From NCBI GenBank assembly GCA_012797575.1, contig JAAZOW010000229.1:1-7340 (forward strand): 7,340 nucleotides of DNA. The letters are read 5' to 3'. Below the pieces are notes generated by a model that had not been told where the DNA came from, made no database searches, and was given only the letters and a program-made list of their open reading frames with translations. Numbering within the stretch: the stretch's first letter is position 1; every line of letters begins with the position of its first letter. The translations under genes and the position numbers were made by a program. Origin of the DNA: Methanomicrobiales archaeon. Its GTDB lineage: Archaea > Halobacteriota > Methanomicrobia > Methanomicrobiales > Methanoculleaceae. Shown here in pieces: positions 5,963-7,340 of this stretch.

Positions 5963-6351
5963 CTCCGGCGTGGACTGGTCTCCTTTCAGCCTGGAGAATA
6001 GATGGTGGGAGCGGCTGACCCAGCCACACCTGAGCCCGCCGCAGGGTACGCTTCCCGGGCATGATGACGAAGGATGCTTCCAGACCCTGAGTGTGGTTCA
6101 ATCAGGGTTTGTCTGGCGCTGTTTGCTGCATATGGTGATAATATCTTGTGCGCTACTCGTTTCGGTCCTCACCGGAGCACAGTCCAACCACGTGAGGCGG
6201 AGGAGGATGCCCGGGTTAGCTTTCTAGCACTCGAACGCATGGGTCCGCTGATGATCAGAGTCATCACGGACGATGAAAGATCGCTCTCCGGTGGGCCCAT
6301 CATGCGAGGAGGTGTTCTCTCTCGCTGATGTACCCATATCCTTTCACAGGG
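5963..6351. other. Intergenic stretch upstream of the TrmB-like regulator
   Basis: I see no supported gene here. Plus-strand frames at 5970-6227 and 6074-6328 are open but lack domains and show no GC preference at third codon positions, unlike the true genes nearby. The region is less GC-rich than the block at 1055-1600. It presumably holds the upstream control region of the divergent regulator and exporter genes. Confidence 0.5.
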
Positions 6352-6353
6352 TA
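6331..6353 (+). promoter_or_regulatory. Possible operator: TACCC-N13-GGGTA at the regulator promoter
   Basis: TACCC (6331-6335) and GGGTA (6349-6353) form an inverted repeat whose right half overlaps the TATA box at 6352-6358. A dimeric regulator bound here would block TBP, so self-control by the TrmB-like product is a reasonable guess. The half-sites are short and this could be chance. It does not match the TATCAC-N5-GTGATA operator known for a Thermococcales TrmB. Confidence 0.3.
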
Positions 6354-6358
6354 TAAAT
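6351..6358 (+). promoter_or_regulatory. TATA box of the TrmB-like regulator
   Basis: GTATAAAT is an excellent archaeal TATA box. It sits only about 25-30 nt before the ATG at 6383, which would put the transcription start at or almost at the start codon, giving a leaderless or nearly leaderless messenger. Confidence 0.65.
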
Positions 6359-6382
6359 TTGTTGCAACTCAATAGAGGTGCA

Positions 6383-7141
6383 ATGACAGTCGAGATTGTC
6401 CAGGGGCTCCGGGCCCTCGGGATGAACGAGTATGAAGCAAACGTCTACTCAACCCTCGTCGGACTACAGAAGGCGACTGCCCGAGACATCCATGAGGTGA
6501 GCGGGGTCCCTCGAGGAAGGATATACGATATCCTCAACGACCTGGCCCGGAGGGGGTTTGTCGGGGTGGAAGAAGGATCCCCGACATCCTACTATGTGCT
6601 GGATATCGATCAGGTCTTCGATCGGCTCAAGGATGACTACGTCCGGTCGCTCGAGGACGTCCGGGAAGCACTCAAGGCCCTCTCCATAATGCCGAACCCT
6701 CCTCCGGTCTCGTTTTTTATCCTGCGGAGCGCCTGGGCGATCGAGAATCACATCGTCTCGCTCTTCCGCCGGGTGAAGAAGAGTATGGTCATCCTCTGCT
6801 ACAGTCCGGAGTTTCTCAGAAGCCATTATGACGTCATCAAACCGCTTGAACGCAAGATCGATCTCTACGTTATCGTGCGGGAGAAGGAGGAGTATGCGGG
6901 CATCCGGCTCCCGATCTACGCCGCCCGGGGGACCGTGATCGAGCTCTTAGAGAACAGACCGGTGATGAACGGGATCAGGCCTGGCGGCGTGACCCGGGAT
7001 GAGTGCTCGATCCTGGTGGACGGTCGGGACTTCTTCACCATCGTTCTCGCGGGGTCAGGGCGGTACGCGGTGGTCGGGTCCGACATGCCGATCATCAACT
7101 ACCTGCAAAAGACCATCGTCGAGCGATTGCAGGAGGAGTGA
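6383..7141 (+). CDS. TrmB-family transcriptional regulator
   Basis: 252 residues from ATG 6383. Residues about 5-73 are a winged helix-turn-helix of the TrmB type (PF01978): LGMNEYEANVYSTLVG, then ATARDIHEVSGVPRGRIYDI as the recognition region, then LARRGFVGVEEGSPTSYYV as the wing. Residues 74-100 form a charged helix likely to make the dimer. Residues about 105-250 form an alpha/beta effector domain (FFILRSAWAIENHIVSLF, SMVILCYSPEF, DLYVIVRE, SILVDGRDFFTIVL), matching the PLD-like C-terminal domain of the family, which binds sugars in the studied members. The ligand here is unknown. The frame also opens at TTG 6359, but AGAGGTG at 6374-6380 and the TATA box at 6351-6358 favour the ATG. It is divergent from the exporter and convergent with the serpin gene, so either could be a target, or it may act elsewhere. 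The domain order is complete, with no frameshift. Confidence 0.9.
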   Translation: MTVEIVQGLRALGMNEYEANVYSTLVGLQKATARDIHEVSGVPRGRIYDILNDLARRGFVGVEEGSPTSYYVLDIDQVFDRLKDDYVRSLEDVREALKALSIMPNPPPVSFFILRSAWAIENHIVSLFRRVKKSMVILCYSPEFLRSHYDVIKPLERKIDLYVIVREKEEYAGIRLPIYAARGTVIELLENRPVMNGIRPGGVTRDECSILVDGRDFFTIVLAGSGRYAVVGSDMPIINYLQKTIVERLQEE

Positions 7142-7156
7142 GGGGTGGCATACCCC
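7142..7156. terminator. Short hairpin between regulator and serpin genes
   Basis: GGGGT (7142-7146) pairs with ACCCC (7152-7156) around GGCAT. It begins right after the regulator stop and lies 1 nt past the end of the convergent serpin gene, so it could serve both. There is no T run within the 16-nt gap. Confidence 0.35.
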
Positions 7157-7157
7157 C

Positions 7158-7340
7158 TCAGGCCTCCATCGGGTTTGTGACCCTCCCCATGAAGAGGATC
7201 GTGCCGGAATCCTTCTCCATGATGAGGAAGACGAACGGGTGGTCCGCCCGGAAGACGGGTACTGCAGTCGGCGGTGCGCTCACCGGACCGACGACTACCC
7301 CGGTCGCTGCCGCGGCCTCGGTGCCCTCCTCGTTCACATC
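7158..7340 (-). CDS. Serpin (serine protease inhibitor), C-terminal end only
   Basis: The minus frame ends with TGA at 7158-7160 and is open to the window edge, so only the last 60 residues are visible and the start is outside. They hold the complete serpin signature end. The hinge is NEEGTEAAAATGVVV (visible residues 3-17), the variable loop is GPVSAPPTAVPV (18-29), and the closing strands are DHPFVFLIMEKDSGTILFMG followed by RVTNP. In the family a protease cuts the loop and is trapped as a covalent complex. The hinge has the small residues needed for loop insertion, so this is probably an active inhibitor. Counting P15 from the hinge Gly puts P1 at Val (7281-7283) and P1' at Ser (7278-7280), and SAPP lines up with SIPP of alpha-1-antitrypsin. 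Serpins are known but scattered in archaea; the target and cell location cannot be judged without the N-terminus. Confidence 0.93.
   Translation of the reverse strand, partial: DVNEEGTEAAAATGVVVGPVSAPPTAVPVFRADHPFVFLIMEKDSGTILFMGRVTNPMEA

Noticed and set aside
6061..6090. ATGATGA followed by CTGA, resembling boxes C and D of an archaeal C/D guide RNA.
   Set aside because: The spacing between the boxes is about 19 nt instead of about 10-12, and no matching C' and D boxes follow.
6074..6328. An 84-codon plus-strand frame upstream of the regulator.
   Set aside because: Third codon positions are not GC-biased as in the real genes, there is no domain, and no convincing ribosome-binding site.

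Overview
The window looks like chromosomal DNA of a GC-rich methanogenic euryarchaeon. A Methanomicrobiales genome, perhaps Methanoculleus-like, is my best guess, but that rests on gene content and style, not on a marker gene. Supporting signs are an archaeal type IV pilin with the SPVIGVMLMLVVT-type N-terminus, a TrmB-family regulator, a largely archaeal HAE3/MmpL-type RND exporter, TATA-box promoters and an oligo-T terminator.

Layout. (1) 1-1054: the end of a pilin-like gene cut by the window edge, then a second, complete small pilin gene 2 nt downstream, closed by a T8 run. (2) 1055-1860: about 800 bp with no convincing gene. It holds a very GC-rich block with several strong hairpins, a short start-less coding-like fragment (1591-1734), and an AT-rich promoter zone. 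(3) 1861-2643 (+): a QueG-like protein with two 4Fe-4S clusters. (4) 2666-5705 (-): a small membrane protein of the conserved-TM-helix (MscS-related) type, preceded by a 12-TM RND exporter. The exporter start overlaps the stop of a possible small basic ORF (5702-5902, -) as ATGA. (5) 5963-6351: an intergenic stretch upstream of the regulator. (6) 6383-7141 (+): a TrmB-family regulator with a TATA box so close to its ATG that transcript and ribosome-binding site conflict. (7) 7158-7340 (-): the C-terminal end of a serpin, including its full reactive-centre loop, convergent with the regulator.

How they may work together (inference). The two pilin genes are a surface-filament pair. The exporter and the small membrane protein lie in the same direction, but the second has its own TATA box, so they are at most partly co-transcribed. 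The TrmB-like regulator is divergent from the exporter and is a candidate controller of it or of itself. The QueG-like protein and the serpin have no obvious partner here. I did not find a clear new multi-gene system. The most unusual items are the mosaic pilin gene, the hairpin-rich GC block, the small ORF coupled to the exporter, and the serpin with an elastase-type loop in an archaeon.
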